The notes beneath the pieces were generated by a model. The model made no database searches. It was not told where the DNA came from and was given only the letters and a program-made list of their open reading frames with translations. This document shows positions 22,177 to 31,524 of a stretch of DNA of 64,000 bases, in pieces. The stretch's first letter is position 1. Every line of letters begins with the position of its first letter. Position numbers and translations under genes: made by a program. The stretch is from Salinibaculum rarum. Lineage in GTDB: Archaea; Halobacteriota; Halobacteria; Halobacteriales; Haloarculaceae. The DNA lies in contig NZ_CP129992.1 in the NCBI RefSeq assembly GCF_030505615.1, forward strand, positions 1,550,001-1,614,000, read 5' to 3'.

Positions 22177-23264
22177 GCGTAGAGACAGATTCAGAGGCGC
22201 GCGAGCAACTCATCGACCTCGCAGCACAGTTTTACGACCAGTTTGCCGAGGGTGACGTCCCCTCGATGGAAGTCCCCACACGGACCAAATCGAACATCGA
22301 GTACGACGAGGACAAGAACGTCTGGGTGTACGGCGACCGGACCTCGACGCGCTCGGCAAAGAGCGTCCGCGGGGCCGGAAAACTCCTGAAGGCGATTTAC
22401 ACCATCGACTTTCTCGCCCAGCAACTCGACGAGGGCCGCTCGTCGACACTGCGTGAACTCTACTACCTCAGCGAATCCTGGGACCTGAACGAGGCGCAGT
22501 TCTCGAGTCAGGACGAGTCGAACGACCTCGTCGAGGACCTGGAAATCGTCTCCGGAGCGACCCGCGAGGACTTCCACATGCGTCCGGAAGAATCGGGCGC
22601 GACCATCATGGGACCGCTTCGCCTGCGCGAGCAGACGCGCCGGGGCGAACGCGAGATTCACTGTCAGGAGGACGTCGGCGAGGGCGGCTACCAGATTCCG
22701 AACAACCCCGACACTATCGACTTCCTGGACAACGACGCCGACTTCGTCCTGGCCGTCGAGACTGGCGGGATGCGGGACCGTCTCGTCGAGAACGGCTTCG
22801 ACGAGGAGTACAACGCGCTGGTCGTCCACCTCAAGGGCCAGCCGGCACGGGCGACCCGGCGCATCACCAAGCGCCTGCACGACGAACTGGACCTGCCAGT
22901 CACCGTCTTCACTGACGGTGACCCGTGGTCCTATCGCATCTATGGGTCGGTCGCCTACGGCTCTATCAAGAGCGCACACCTCTCTGAGTACCTGGCGACG
23001 CCCGAGGCCGATTTCATCGGCATCCGCCCGGAGGACATCGTCGAGTACGACCTGCCGACGGACCCGCTCTCGGACTCGGACATCAACGCCCTGGAGTCGG
23101 AACTCGAAGACCCCCGCTACCAGACGGAGTTCTGGAAAGAGCAAATCGAACTCCAACTCGACCTCGGAAAGAAATCCGAACAGCAGTCACTCGCCTCTCG
23201 CGGGCTCGACTTCGTGACCGACACCTACCTGCCCGAGCGCCTCGACGAGATGGGCGTGCTGTAG
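22173..23264 (+). CDS. top6A: DNA topoisomerase VI subunit A (Spo11-like)
   Basis: 363 residues. The winged-helix domain has the catalytic tyrosine in [13 protein letters not shown] (Tyr98 by comparison with Spo11). The TOPRIM domain has the metal-binding acidic residues in [15 protein letters not shown]. It makes the double-strand break through which another duplex is passed, relaxing and decatenating DNA. Start ATGA overlaps the top6B stop. It is the archaeal relative of the meiotic break enzyme Spo11. Confidence 0.97.
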   Translation: MSVETDSEAREQLIDLAAQFYDQFAEGDVPSMEVPTRTKSNIEYDEDKNVWVYGDRTSTRSAKSVRGAGKLLKAIYTIDFLAQQLDEGRSSTLRELYYLSESWDLNEAQFSSQDESNDLVEDLEIVSGATREDFHMRPEESGATIMGPLRLREQTRRGEREIHCQEDVGEGGYQIPNNPDTIDFLDNDADFVLAVETGGMRDRLVENGFDEEYNALVVHLKGQPARATRRITKRLHDELDLPVTVFTDGDPWSYRIYGSVAYGSIKSAHLSEYLATPEADFIGIRPEDIVEYDLPTDPLSDSDINALESELEDPRYQTEFWKEQIELQLDLGKKSEQQSLASRGLDFVTDTYLPERLDEMGVL

Positions 23265-23367
23265 CGGGGAGTATCGGCTTCTTGGACAGGCAAGACACCG
23301 TTGCGGCCGGCTGACAGCACATCGTCACAAACCATTTATCCCTCCGGTCGCCAGCTATTCTCAGTGC

Positions 23368-25131
23368 ATGTCTGAACCGGGGCCTGGCAACGAGGGCGAC
23401 GGCGAGGCCGACTGGAGCGACCGAATCGATACCGAACCTGCCGACGCCGTCGACGAGACGGACTTGGAACCGTCAGGCCGTGAGGACGTCGAGGATGTCG
23501 CCGAGTCGGCTCCGACAATCGAGGAGCCACCGGCCGAACCGGAGGATACCGTCCTCGCTGACGTTCGCGAGTACTTCGCGGACTTCGACAGTGAGTTTGC
23601 GCCCGCGCCAGCCGAGGAGTTCATCGAGAACTCGTTTTTCGATTTCAGCTATCGCGAGGACCTGGAGGAAATCGACCGGTACTGGGTCAACGAGCCCTTT
23701 GCGTACATCGCTATCTGTCGTAACGAAGGGACCAACGACTACGAGTACCGCGTCGTCGAGCCGATGCTGACCGAGTTCGAACAGTACGTCCGCGAGGACG
23801 TCATGGCGGACCTCCGGGACGTGTTGATGCACGTCGACGCGGGGACTGTCGACCGGGAGCAGCGGCTCGAAGAGGAACTCACCACGCTGTCGAGCCGGTA
23901 CATCCGTGACGCAGAGCCGGGGTCGTTACACAAGATACGCTACTACATCGTCCGGGACCTGCTGGGGTACGACCGCATCGACCCGCTGGTTCGGGACGCC
24001 AGACTGGAGGACATCTCCTGTGACGGCACCGACGTCCCGGTGTTCGTCTATCACCGCGAGTACCGCGACATGGAGACGAACATCGCGTTCGAGGAGGACC
24101 GCCTCAACTCGCTGGTGATTCGCCTGGCCCAGCGCAGTGACAAACACGTCTCTATCGCGGACCCGCTGGTCGATGCGAGCCTGCCCAACGGCTCGCGCAT
24201 TCAGATGACACTCGGCACCGAAGTTAGCACCCGCGGGTCCAATTTCACCATCCGGCAGTTCTCGGACGTTCCCCTGACGCCTATCGACCTCATCGACTTT
24301 GGCACCTTCTCGGTGGAGACGATGACGTACTTCTGGTTGGCCATCGAGAACAACCTTTCCTTGCTGTTTGCAGGCGGGACAGCCTCCGGGAAGACTACCT
24401 CGATGAACGCCATCTCGATGTTCATCCCGCGAAAGAACAAGGTCATCTCCATCGAGGACACCCGCGAGATTACGCTTCCCCACGACAACTGGATTCAAAG
24501 TGTCACGCGGGAATCGCGCACGTCCGGGACCGGCGAAATCGACATGTATCAACTGCTCCAGGCAGCGCTGCGCCAGCGTCCGGAGTATCTGCTCGTCGGC
24601 GAGATTCGAACCGAGACTGAAGTGGCACTCGCGTTCTTCCAGGCGATGGCGACGGGACACGCCGCCTACACGACGATGCACGCCGACTCGACGGCGACGG
24701 TCCTCTCGCGCCTGCAGAACCCGCCCCTGTCGGTTCCCGACCAGATGGTCCGCGAACTGGATGTCGTCGCCGTGCAACGCCAGATTTTCGTCGGCGACAA
24801 GCGCGTCCGACGCAACGTCAGCATCGCCGAACTCGGCCGGGCCGATGACGGGAGCCCGAGCACCAAGAAAATCTACGAGTGGAATCCGGCGACGGATGCG
24901 ATGGAATCGGTCGCCCCGTCGGGCAAACTCCGCGAGATTATGTACATGAACGGCTGGGACGAGGCGCAACTTGAGGCCGAACTGGCCCGCCGTGAACGCC
25001 TGCTTCGATACCTGGTCCGTGAGGGCATCTCCGATTACGAATCGTTCCAGACTGTCGTCTGGCAGTACGCCAGCAACAGAGCGGAAGTGATGGAACTAGT
25101 CGAGGCCGGCCAGCTCGAACAGCTCCTGTGA
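23368..25131 (+). CDS. PilB/GspE-type secretion or pilus assembly ATPase
   Basis: 587 residues. A disordered acidic N-terminus of about 70 residues precedes a mixed domain with a conserved RYWVNEPFAYIAI stretch, then the VirB11/PilT-like ATPase core. Walker A is GGTASGKTTS with Lys342. The Asp box is around VISIEDTREI, and Walker B and the His box follow in YLLVGEIRTE and TGHAAYTTMHAD. It would power assembly or retraction of a type IV pilus-like structure from the cytoplasmic face. A TTTATCC element about 35 bases upstream is a likely promoter. It is the first gene of a three-gene operon with a PilC-like protein and a pilin-like surface protein. Confidence 0.92.
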   Translation: MSEPGPGNEGDGEADWSDRIDTEPADAVDETDLEPSGREDVEDVAESAPTIEEPPAEPEDTVLADVREYFADFDSEFAPAPAEEFIENSFFDFSYREDLEEIDRYWVNEPFAYIAICRNEGTNDYEYRVVEPMLTEFEQYVREDVMADLRDVLMHVDAGTVDREQRLEEELTTLSSRYIRDAEPGSLHKIRYYIVRDLLGYDRIDPLVRDARLEDISCDGTDVPVFVYHREYRDMETNIAFEEDRLNSLVIRLAQRSDKHVSIADPLVDASLPNGSRIQMTLGTEVSTRGSNFTIRQFSDVPLTPIDLIDFGTFSVETMTYFWLAIENNLSLLFAGGTASGKTTSMNAISMFIPRKNKVISIEDTREITLPHDNWIQSVTRESRTSGTGEIDMYQLLQAALRQRPEYLLVGEIRTETEVALAFFQAMATGHAAYTTMHADSTATVLSRLQNPPLSVPDQMVRELDVVAVQRQIFVGDKRVRRNVSIAELGRADDGSPSTKKIYEWNPATDAMESVAPSGKLREIMYMNGWDEAQLEAELARRERLLRYLVREGISDYESFQTVVWQYASNRAEVMELVEAGQLEQLL

Positions 25132-25133
25132 CC

Positions 25134-27098
25134 ATGTCGGAACAACCAGGCGCCGCGGAGCGAACGTGGCTCATCAGACAGACGGCGTGGCTCTACGAGC
25201 CACTCCGGCGCTTTTTCGCCGACCGGAGCGACCGCCACGAGGGGCTTCGGAGCGACCTCAACGCCGCTCGTGTGCCGGTGACCGCCGCCGGCTACCTCGC
25301 CCGCTCGGTCGTTTTCGCATTGCTCGCCGTCGTTTTCGGTGTTGTCGCTGGCCTGCTGACTGCCATTCTGCTTTCGGAACTAGGTCACATCGCGGCCCTG
25401 ACTGGCATCGGGAGCCTCGGTGCAGTCAGTGCCTTCGCCAGTGCGTATCGGTTCCCAATCGTCGCGGCCGCGCTCGCTGTCGGCTTCGGACTCGCCGCCG
25501 GTGCTGGGACCTGGTATATCAGGTATTACCTCCCCCGGTACGTGGCCGGCGTGCGGGCGAAGAAACTCAACCTCATGCTCCCCTCGGCGATTAGCTACAT
25601 GTACGCGCTCTCGCGGGGCGGGCTGGACATCGTCGAGGTGTTTCGCCGTCTGGCCGCCGCCGAGGAGACGTACGAGGAGATGTCTCAGGAGGCCGGCCTC
25701 GTCCTCAACCACGTCGACTATCTCGGCCGGGATTTCATGCAGGCGCTCCGGGAAGCGAGCGAAGTGACTCCGTGTGATTACACCGCGGAGTTCTTTACGG
25801 ACTTGCTGGGTGTCATCGAATCAGGCGGTGACACCGAGGCATTTCTCGCCGATCAGCGCAACGAAGCGCTCCAGGACGCCCGTGTCGTCCAAGACTCGTA
25901 CATCGAGAATATCGCGCTCTTCGCCGAGGTGTACGTGACGGTCCTCATCGCCGGCCCGCTCTTCTTGCTCATCTTGCTGATGGTGATGGGCATTACCGGG
26001 CTGGGGACGCTGGAACTGGTCAACGTCGTCGTCTACGCCGGTATCCCGGTCGCGTCGGCGCTCGCCTTACTCATCCTCGACCAACTGGGCGAACCGTTCA
26101 GACAGAGCAGTTCCCGGCCGAGCGACACTGCGACCCACCGGCCCGAACTCCCTGACGACCCCGAGGCAGCGGCGTACGCACGGCGAAAGCAGCGCCTCTC
26201 GAAAGATGGGTTCGTGTCACGGTTCCTGTCGCGGTGTCGGAGCCAGCCTCCGTACGTGCTCGTGGCATCGGTTCCGCTGTCTGCCCTCGTCGTCGGTCTC
26301 ACCGTCTGGTCTGGCACTGTCTCGCTGTCTCTCTCCAGTCTCTTTGCGCGGCCGCTGGTCGCCACGACGCTTTTGTTCGTCGTTCCGTTCGTGATTGCCA
26401 CGCTCCCGCTCGTGGGTTTTCACGAACTCCGACAGCGCCGTCTCAATACAATATTGCGGCGGTTCCCCGACGTTCTCTCCTCGATTGCGGGCGCAACCCG
26501 GATGGGCGTTCGGCCACCTGACGCGATTGCGTCGACTGCCGAACGCTCCGAGGGACCCCTCTCGGCAGAGCTCAAACGGACCCACAACGAGATGGAGTGG
26601 TTCGACGACATGCGTGGCGCGCTGGTCAGACTCGCACGTCGTGCCCAGACACGCATCGTCACGCGGACGCTCCGCCTCGTCATCGACGCCGACGAGGCGA
26701 GTGGCAACCTCTCGGAGACCCTCTCTGTCGCTGCTGAAGACGCACGCAACCAGCGCCAGTTCCTCCAGCGACGGTCACAGGAACTGTCGTCGTACGTTGT
26801 CGCGGCGTTTATCTCCTTTTTCGTCTACCTCGGCATCATCCTGCTGATAAACGAGTTTTACTTCGAGCAGGCACTCGCCTTGGGCCAACAGAGTACTGTG
26901 TCGAGTCCGGACCTGCCGATTAGCCTGCAGGGGATAGACGCCGACGGCTTCCAAGTCGCCTTCGTTCACTCCTCGCTCGTCCAGTCGCTGTTTATCGGGC
27001 TGGTCGCGGGCAAGATGGGCGAGGGTCGCATCCTCGCGGGACTGAAGTACAGCCTGGCCATGATTGTGATAACTATCGTCGCCTTCGGGGTGGTCTGA
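25134..27098 (+). CDS. PilC/TadC-type membrane platform protein
   Basis: 654 residues from the ATG at 25134; a GTG two codons earlier, overlapping the previous stop, is an alternative. It has two copies of the T2SSF-type domain (the first around SAISYMYALSRGGLDIVEVF, the second around FPDVLSSIAGATRMGVRPPDAI), each flanked by transmembrane helices, for about eight to ten spans overall. It should form the inner-membrane base on which the neighbouring ATPase works. Gene order ATPase then platform is the same as in the second module at 31.5-35.7 kb. Confidence 0.9.
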   Translation: MSEQPGAAERTWLIRQTAWLYEPLRRFFADRSDRHEGLRSDLNAARVPVTAAGYLARSVVFALLAVVFGVVAGLLTAILLSELGHIAALTGIGSLGAVSAFASAYRFPIVAAALAVGFGLAAGAGTWYIRYYLPRYVAGVRAKKLNLMLPSAISYMYALSRGGLDIVEVFRRLAAAEETYEEMSQEAGLVLNHVDYLGRDFMQALREASEVTPCDYTAEFFTDLLGVIESGGDTEAFLADQRNEALQDARVVQDSYIENIALFAEVYVTVLIAGPLFLLILLMVMGITGLGTLELVNVVVYAGIPVASALALLILDQLGEPFRQSSSRPSDTATHRPELPDDPEAAAYARRKQRLSKDGFVSRFLSRCRSQPPYVLVASVPLSALVVGLTVWSGTVSLSLSSLFARPLVATTLLFVVPFVIATLPLVGFHELRQRRLNTILRRFPDVLSSIAGATRMGVRPPDAIASTAERSEGPLSAELKRTHNEMEWFDDMRGALVRLARRAQTRIVTRTLRLVIDADEASGNLSETLSVAAEDARNQRQFLQRRSQELSSYVVAAFISFFVYLGIILLINEFYFEQALALGQQSTVSSPDLPISLQGIDADGFQVAFVHSSLVQSLFIGLVAGKMGEGRILAGLKYSLAMIVITIVAFGVV

Positions 27099-27099
27099 G

Positions 27100-28911
27100 A
27101 TGCGCCGCCCACAGACTCCCAGGGGACAGACGGCGGTCATCGGGTTCATCCTCGTCTTTGGCATCCTGATGCTGTTGCTCGTCACGCTCCAGACCACGGC
27201 CGTGCCCGCCTGGAACCAGGGCGCGGAGTTCGAACACAGCCAGCAGGTCCGCGACGACCTCGGCGAACTCCGCGAGGGCACACTCCAGGCGGCCACGACG
27301 GGGCGTATCACGTCGACGTCGGTCCAGTTGGGGACCCGGTATCCCAGACGGCCGTTCCTGTTGAATCCGGTCGACCCGTCGGGGGAGATTCAGACCACCG
27401 ACACGGGTATCGTCGAAATCGAGAACCTGACCGCCAGCGGCGAGACCGGCGACTACTGGACGCCGAGCGGGAACCGGTCTTTCCAGACGCGCCATATCAG
27501 CTACCAGCCCAGCTACAACGAGTACGACAACGCCCCGACGACCGTGCTGGAACACGGCGTTCTCTACGACCGACACGGCGACCGCTCGCTTCCCCTGACT
27601 GGCACGACCATCGTCGACGGGCGTCGCATCACGCTCGTCACGGTGAACGGAACCTTCTCGGAATCGGGGACGAGAGCTGAGTCGGTGACCGTCGAACCGG
27701 TCAGCGCTCCCCAGCAAGTCACTACCCTCGAGGGGAACGGTACCGTCCGCATTCGGTTGCCGACCCGCCTCGACGAGGAGACGTGGACCGAACTGCTCGC
27801 CGATGAGTTCGTCGCCGAGGGTGGCAACGTTTACGACAACGTGACCGTCACGCCCGGTGGAACCTACGACACGGTCACCATCTCCCTGCGTGGCGACCAG
27901 ACCTACGACCTCCGCCTGGCGAAGGTGAGAGTCGGAGACGGAACGGGGCAACCGGGACCACACTACATCACGACCGAATCGCCCGCCCAGGTTCGGGCCC
28001 CCGTCGGAAGTGCCGAGCGCGTGACCTTCGAGGTGCGCGACCGGTACAACAACCCCGTCAGCGGCGTCCCGGTGACCGCCGCTGCCAGCGGGCCGGGGAC
28101 GCTCGAGACGTCGACCGCGACCACCGACGAGGATGGACACGCGACGTTCCGGTACACGGCATCGTCGTCGGGCGAAGGGACCGTCGAGGCGACGTTCGAC
28201 CCGGACGCGACAGGGAAGCTCGAAACGGCGAGCATAACCGTCGATGGAACGACTGCCATCTCCAGTGGGGGAGACAGCATCGGGCCACAGGTCATCGACA
28301 TCAAAACGAATCAGACGACAGCAGACGACCCGACGCTGCCGCAAGAGGCTGCGTTTACCCTGACTGCGAACGTCAGCGACTTCGCCCGGGGCGGACTGCC
28401 CATCCACGCCGTCGAGTGGACACGGACGGCGCCCGACGGGACCGTTAGTCAACCGCGGTATTTCGACCCTGCTGACGGAGCCTTCGACACCGTCAACGAG
28501 ACCGCTATCGACACCGGCATCCAGACCGAGTCGTGGGCGGCCGGCGAGCATGTCCTTTCGGTGCGCGCTCAGGACACGAATGGCAACTGGGGACCAGTCA
28601 AGAACGTCACCGTCCGGGTCCCGGGGGTTGAGTACACGATCAATAGTGTGGACGCAAATGCAAGTGGCGGTGGCAACAATATCGATGTCACGTTCGACAT
28701 CAGTACGACCGACAGTGGCGCAAAGGTGTGGGTACAGTCGTTCGAAAATGGAACTGCTACCAAAAACGAGGACACTGTCGATGCCGACATAGACCCTCCG
28801 GTAGTCACAATCAAGGGTGAAAACCAAGCCGACTCGATTCGAATCTCTCTCCTGGACAGTGACGGGGACGTTCGAGCGACCCGGACGATTCAGTACCCCA
28901 CTCCATCTTAG
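27100..28911 (+). CDS. Pilin-like N-terminus with Ig-like surface domains
   Basis: 603 residues, starting one base after the platform gene. The first 35 residues have the form of a type III (pilin) signal: basic RRPQTPRGQ, then a hydrophobic helix AVIGFILVFGILMLLLVTLQ. The following helix (QQVRDDLGELREGTLQAAT) continues the spine of a pilin. The rest is an extracellular, beta-rich region including an invasin/Ig-like repeat (VTFEVRDRYNNPVSGVPVTA, then TTDEDGHATFRYTA) and a further domain around HAVEWTRTAPDGTVSQPRY. It is probably a large minor pilin or surface adhesin exported by the adjacent ATPase-platform pair. Confidence 0.8.
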   Translation: MRRPQTPRGQTAVIGFILVFGILMLLLVTLQTTAVPAWNQGAEFEHSQQVRDDLGELREGTLQAATTGRITSTSVQLGTRYPRRPFLLNPVDPSGEIQTTDTGIVEIENLTASGETGDYWTPSGNRSFQTRHISYQPSYNEYDNAPTTVLEHGVLYDRHGDRSLPLTGTTIVDGRRITLVTVNGTFSESGTRAESVTVEPVSAPQQVTTLEGNGTVRIRLPTRLDEETWTELLADEFVAEGGNVYDNVTVTPGGTYDTVTISLRGDQTYDLRLAKVRVGDGTGQPGPHYITTESPAQVRAPVGSAERVTFEVRDRYNNPVSGVPVTAAASGPGTLETSTATTDEDGHATFRYTASSSGEGTVEATFDPDATGKLETASITVDGTTAISSGGDSIGPQVIDIKTNQTTADDPTLPQEAAFTLTANVSDFARGGLPIHAVEWTRTAPDGTVSQPRYFDPADGAFDTVNETAIDTGIQTESWAAGEHVLSVRAQDTNGNWGPVKNVTVRVPGVEYTINSVDANASGGGNNIDVTFDISTTDSGAKVWVQSFENGTATKNEDTVDADIDPPVVTIKGENQADSIRISLLDSDGDVRATRTIQYPTPS

Positions 28912-28937
28912 CGGTTGACGCCGTTCGCTCCGTGAAG

Positions 28938-28980
28938 AGTCTCACTTCGAAAATGGGGATTCGGTTTATCGCTTGAGACT
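28938..28980. repeat. Inverted repeat after the pilus operon
   Basis: AGTCTCA (28938-28944) and TGAGACT (28974-28980) are perfect arms separated by 29 bases, placed shortly after the stop of the surface protein gene. It might end transcription of the operon or stabilise its 3' end; support is only positional. Confidence 0.3.
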
Positions 28981-29042
28981 TCTTGCAGTCGACTATACGC
29001 ACCTCTGAGAGCACTGTACTGACGTCTCCGACGCATCTCCGT

Positions 29043-29795
29043 TCACTCCTCGTCGAGTTCGACCGCCACACCACGCTCGTCGAGGTCGGCCGCAAACGCC
29101 TCCGAATCCGTCTCGATAGCCTCGAAGGTGTTGTAGTGGACCGGAACGACGAGTTCGGGGGCCATCGCGTCGGCGAGGTCGGCGGCGGCGTGGCGGTCCA
29201 TCGTGTACGTGCCACCGATGGGCGGCACGAAGACGTCGACGTCGAGTTGTGCGTGTCCTTCCAGTACGTCGGTGTCGCCGGCGACGAAGACGCGAGTCCC
29301 ATCTACGCTCAGCAGGTACCCACACCCGAGTCCCTCCGGGTGAACCGGCGACCCGTCCGGACGCGTGTGCGGGCCGTCGGGGTGATTGTATGCGGAAATC
29401 GTCCAGAAGGTAACGTCCCCGACGATTCCCTGCGATTCCAGTCCGACCGAGCGCACCTCGTATGGCAGGTCGGCCGGCCGCACGTCGGTACGCGCTGTCT
29501 GGTGGAAATTTATTCCGTCGAAGGTAACACACGTCGCGTCGTCGCTTGCGACCCGTTCGATGCCGTCGGGGTCGTAGTGGTGGCGGTGGGTGACGAAGAG
29601 GGCATCCCCGTCTTCCGGCCGGTAGTCGGTTGCCGGCGGATGGGCCTCTGCCGCAGTTTCGCTGTCGGCCGTCCACTCGCCGGTCAACACGCCGTAGCGG
29701 CCGGGGTCGACGTAGACGATGGTCTCCGGCCCCTCGATGCGGACGGTTGCGTAGCCGAGCCAGTCGATGGTGAGTCCGTCGACGTGTACGGTCAT
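29043..29795 (-). CDS. Metallo-beta-lactamase fold hydrolase
   Basis: 250 residues from the ATG at 29795. The fold is suggested by a first strand with VDGLTIDWLGYATVRI and DPGRYG, the metal-ligand region THRHHYDPDGI, GDTDV late in the fold, and VPVHYNTFE at the end. The canonical HxHxDH is changed to HRHHYD, so the dinuclear site may be altered. It resembles UPF0173-type hydrolases, whose substrates are mostly unknown. It lies 25 bases after the DNA ligase gene on the same strand and is probably cotranscribed with it. Confidence 0.82.
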   Translation of the reverse strand: MTVHVDGLTIDWLGYATVRIEGPETIVYVDPGRYGVLTGEWTADSETAAEAHPPATDYRPEDGDALFVTHRHHYDPDGIERVASDDATCVTFDGINFHQTARTDVRPADLPYEVRSVGLESQGIVGDVTFWTISAYNHPDGPHTRPDGSPVHPEGLGCGYLLSVDGTRVFVAGDTDVLEGHAQLDVDVFVPPIGGTYTMDRHAAADLADAMAPELVVPVHYNTFEAIETDSEAFAADLDERGVAVELDEE

Positions 29796-29820
29796 TATCG
29801 GGAAGATGGGCTCAGGGGAG

Positions 29821-31488
29821 TTAATCGTCACCGGTCTCGACCAACCGCTCGACCCGGGCCAGCGAATCGGCGTCGGCGGGGGCTTTGTCCTCGCGGATAC
29901 TCAGAAATCGCGGGAAACGGAGGGCATAGCCCGACGAGTACGTCGGCGAGGACTGTATCTCCTCGTAGCCTACTTCGAAGACGACAGCCGGGTCGATGTC
30001 CACGTCAGTCCCGGACTCGGCCACGATGTATGGCTCCAACAAGTCGGTCACGTCCGCCAGTTGCTCGTCCGTGATACCGGTTGCCACCTTCCCGATTGTC
30101 TCGTAGCCGTCGCCGGCACGCACCGATAGCTCGAAGGTGCCGAGGACACTCGCCCGGCGGCCCTCGCCCCACTCGGCACCGGTCACCACGAGGTCGAGCG
30201 TCTCCACGTCCGGTTTGCGCTTGCGCCAGTTCTGGCCCCGCTTGCCCGGGGTGTAGGGGGCATCGGGCTGTTTCAACATGATGCCTTCGTGGCCACCTGC
30301 CAGCGCGTCGGTCTCGATTCCCTCGATGGTCTCGGCGTCCTCACACAGCCAGAGCTTGGAGACCTCGCTACTCTTCTCGCCGTCGAAGGCAGCTACGAGT
30401 CTGTCGTGGCGCTCGACCAGCGGCGCGCCGAGCAGGTCTTCACCGTCCGCGTGCAGGCAGTCGAACGCGTGTAATCGAAGCGCGACGTCTTCCTGGGCTT
30501 TTGCCACGTCGTGTTTGCGTCGGAAGCGACGGAGTACCTGCTGGAAGGGCAGGGGCGAGCCCTCGTCGTCGACTGCGACGACTTCGCCATCGAGGATGAC
30601 CGGCACGTCGACGCGTTCCTCGACAGTCGCGACGATTTCCGGCAGCGGCTCGGTCACGTCCTCCATGTTCCGGGAGTACAGCGTGACCTCCTCGCCGTCG
30701 TAGTGGACCTGGACGCGTGCGCCGTCGTACTTGACCTCGACGCCGACCCGGTCCCAGTCGTCGAGTGCGCCGCTGACCGTCCCCGTCTGTGCGAGCATCG
30801 CCTGGACCGGCCGGCCGATTTCGAGGTGGATCTCCGCCAATCCGTCCTCACCGCCGTCCTGAGCCGTCTCGGCGACCAGTCCGTAGTCGTTCGAGAGCTG
30901 CAGTGCCCGCTGGACGCTTTCGACGGACACATCGAATGCTTCGGCGATAGCCTCGCGGACGGTCCCACCACCGACGCCGATACGCATCTCCGCGAGCACG
31001 AGCCGAGCGAGGTATCGCGCTTCGTCGTCGCTGCAGCGATTGAACAGCCCAAAGAGGACGTCGAGTTTCGTCTCCTGGCTGCCAGCGCCGTCGGCAGCGG
31101 CGAGTTCCCGCAGTCGGGACTCTACTTCGGCGACGGTCAGCGTCTCCCGACTGCCGTCTCCGAACGCGGCCAGTCCCTGCTGGCCGCCGAAATCGTAACT
31201 GGCCGCGACGGCGCCGATTTCTCCCAGTTCTGCCAGCCGCGTCTCGACGTCGTCCGCATCGACGTTCTGGCCGGCGGCCCGAGCAATCGCCTCGTAACAG
31301 AGTCGCGGACCAATATCGAGCGTTCGCGAGTCGTGGGCCGGGAAGACACGACCAAGCAGGAATCGGACGAGCGTCGCCAGGTCGTCACCGCCCTCCTGGA
31401 GCGTCTCGGCGACCAGCGACTGAATCTCTAGGTCGGCCGTCTCCTCGTCGATAGCGGCGGCGGTGGCGGCAAACTCGGCAAAGTCCAT
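29821..31488 (-). CDS. lig: ATP-dependent DNA ligase
   Basis: 555 residues from the ATG at 31488 (MDFAEFAA); a longer frame to 31515 is less likely. The N-terminal helical DNA-binding domain is followed by the adenylation domain with catalytic Lys253 in EVKYDGARVQ, then motifs SRNMEDVTEPLPEI, VILDGEVVAVD, EGIMLKQPDA and the RGQNWRKRKPD region. The C-terminal OB fold completes the enzyme. It seals nicks in replication and repair. It follows the second pilus module by 36 bases on the same strand, an odd neighbour for a replication gene. Confidence 0.96.
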   Translation of the reverse strand: MDFAEFAATAAAIDEETADLEIQSLVAETLQEGGDDLATLVRFLLGRVFPAHDSRTLDIGPRLCYEAIARAAGQNVDADDVETRLAELGEIGAVAASYDFGGQQGLAAFGDGSRETLTVAEVESRLRELAAADGAGSQETKLDVLFGLFNRCSDDEARYLARLVLAEMRIGVGGGTVREAIAEAFDVSVESVQRALQLSNDYGLVAETAQDGGEDGLAEIHLEIGRPVQAMLAQTGTVSGALDDWDRVGVEVKYDGARVQVHYDGEEVTLYSRNMEDVTEPLPEIVATVEERVDVPVILDGEVVAVDDEGSPLPFQQVLRRFRRKHDVAKAQEDVALRLHAFDCLHADGEDLLGAPLVERHDRLVAAFDGEKSSEVSKLWLCEDAETIEGIETDALAGGHEGIMLKQPDAPYTPGKRGQNWRKRKPDVETLDLVVTGAEWGEGRRASVLGTFELSVRAGDGYETIGKVATGITDEQLADVTDLLEPYIVAESGTDVDIDPAVVFEVGYEEIQSSPTYSSGYALRFPRFLSIREDKAPADADSLARVERLVETGDD

Positions 31489-31524
31489 CGGCGTCAGGTA
31501 GGACAGCCGGCACAAAAAGTCGCC

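Noticed and set aside
27073-28827. 584-residue minus-strand frame over the surface protein gene
   Set aside because: The plus-strand frame is coupled to its operon and has a pilin-like N-terminus; the antisense product has no signal or motif.
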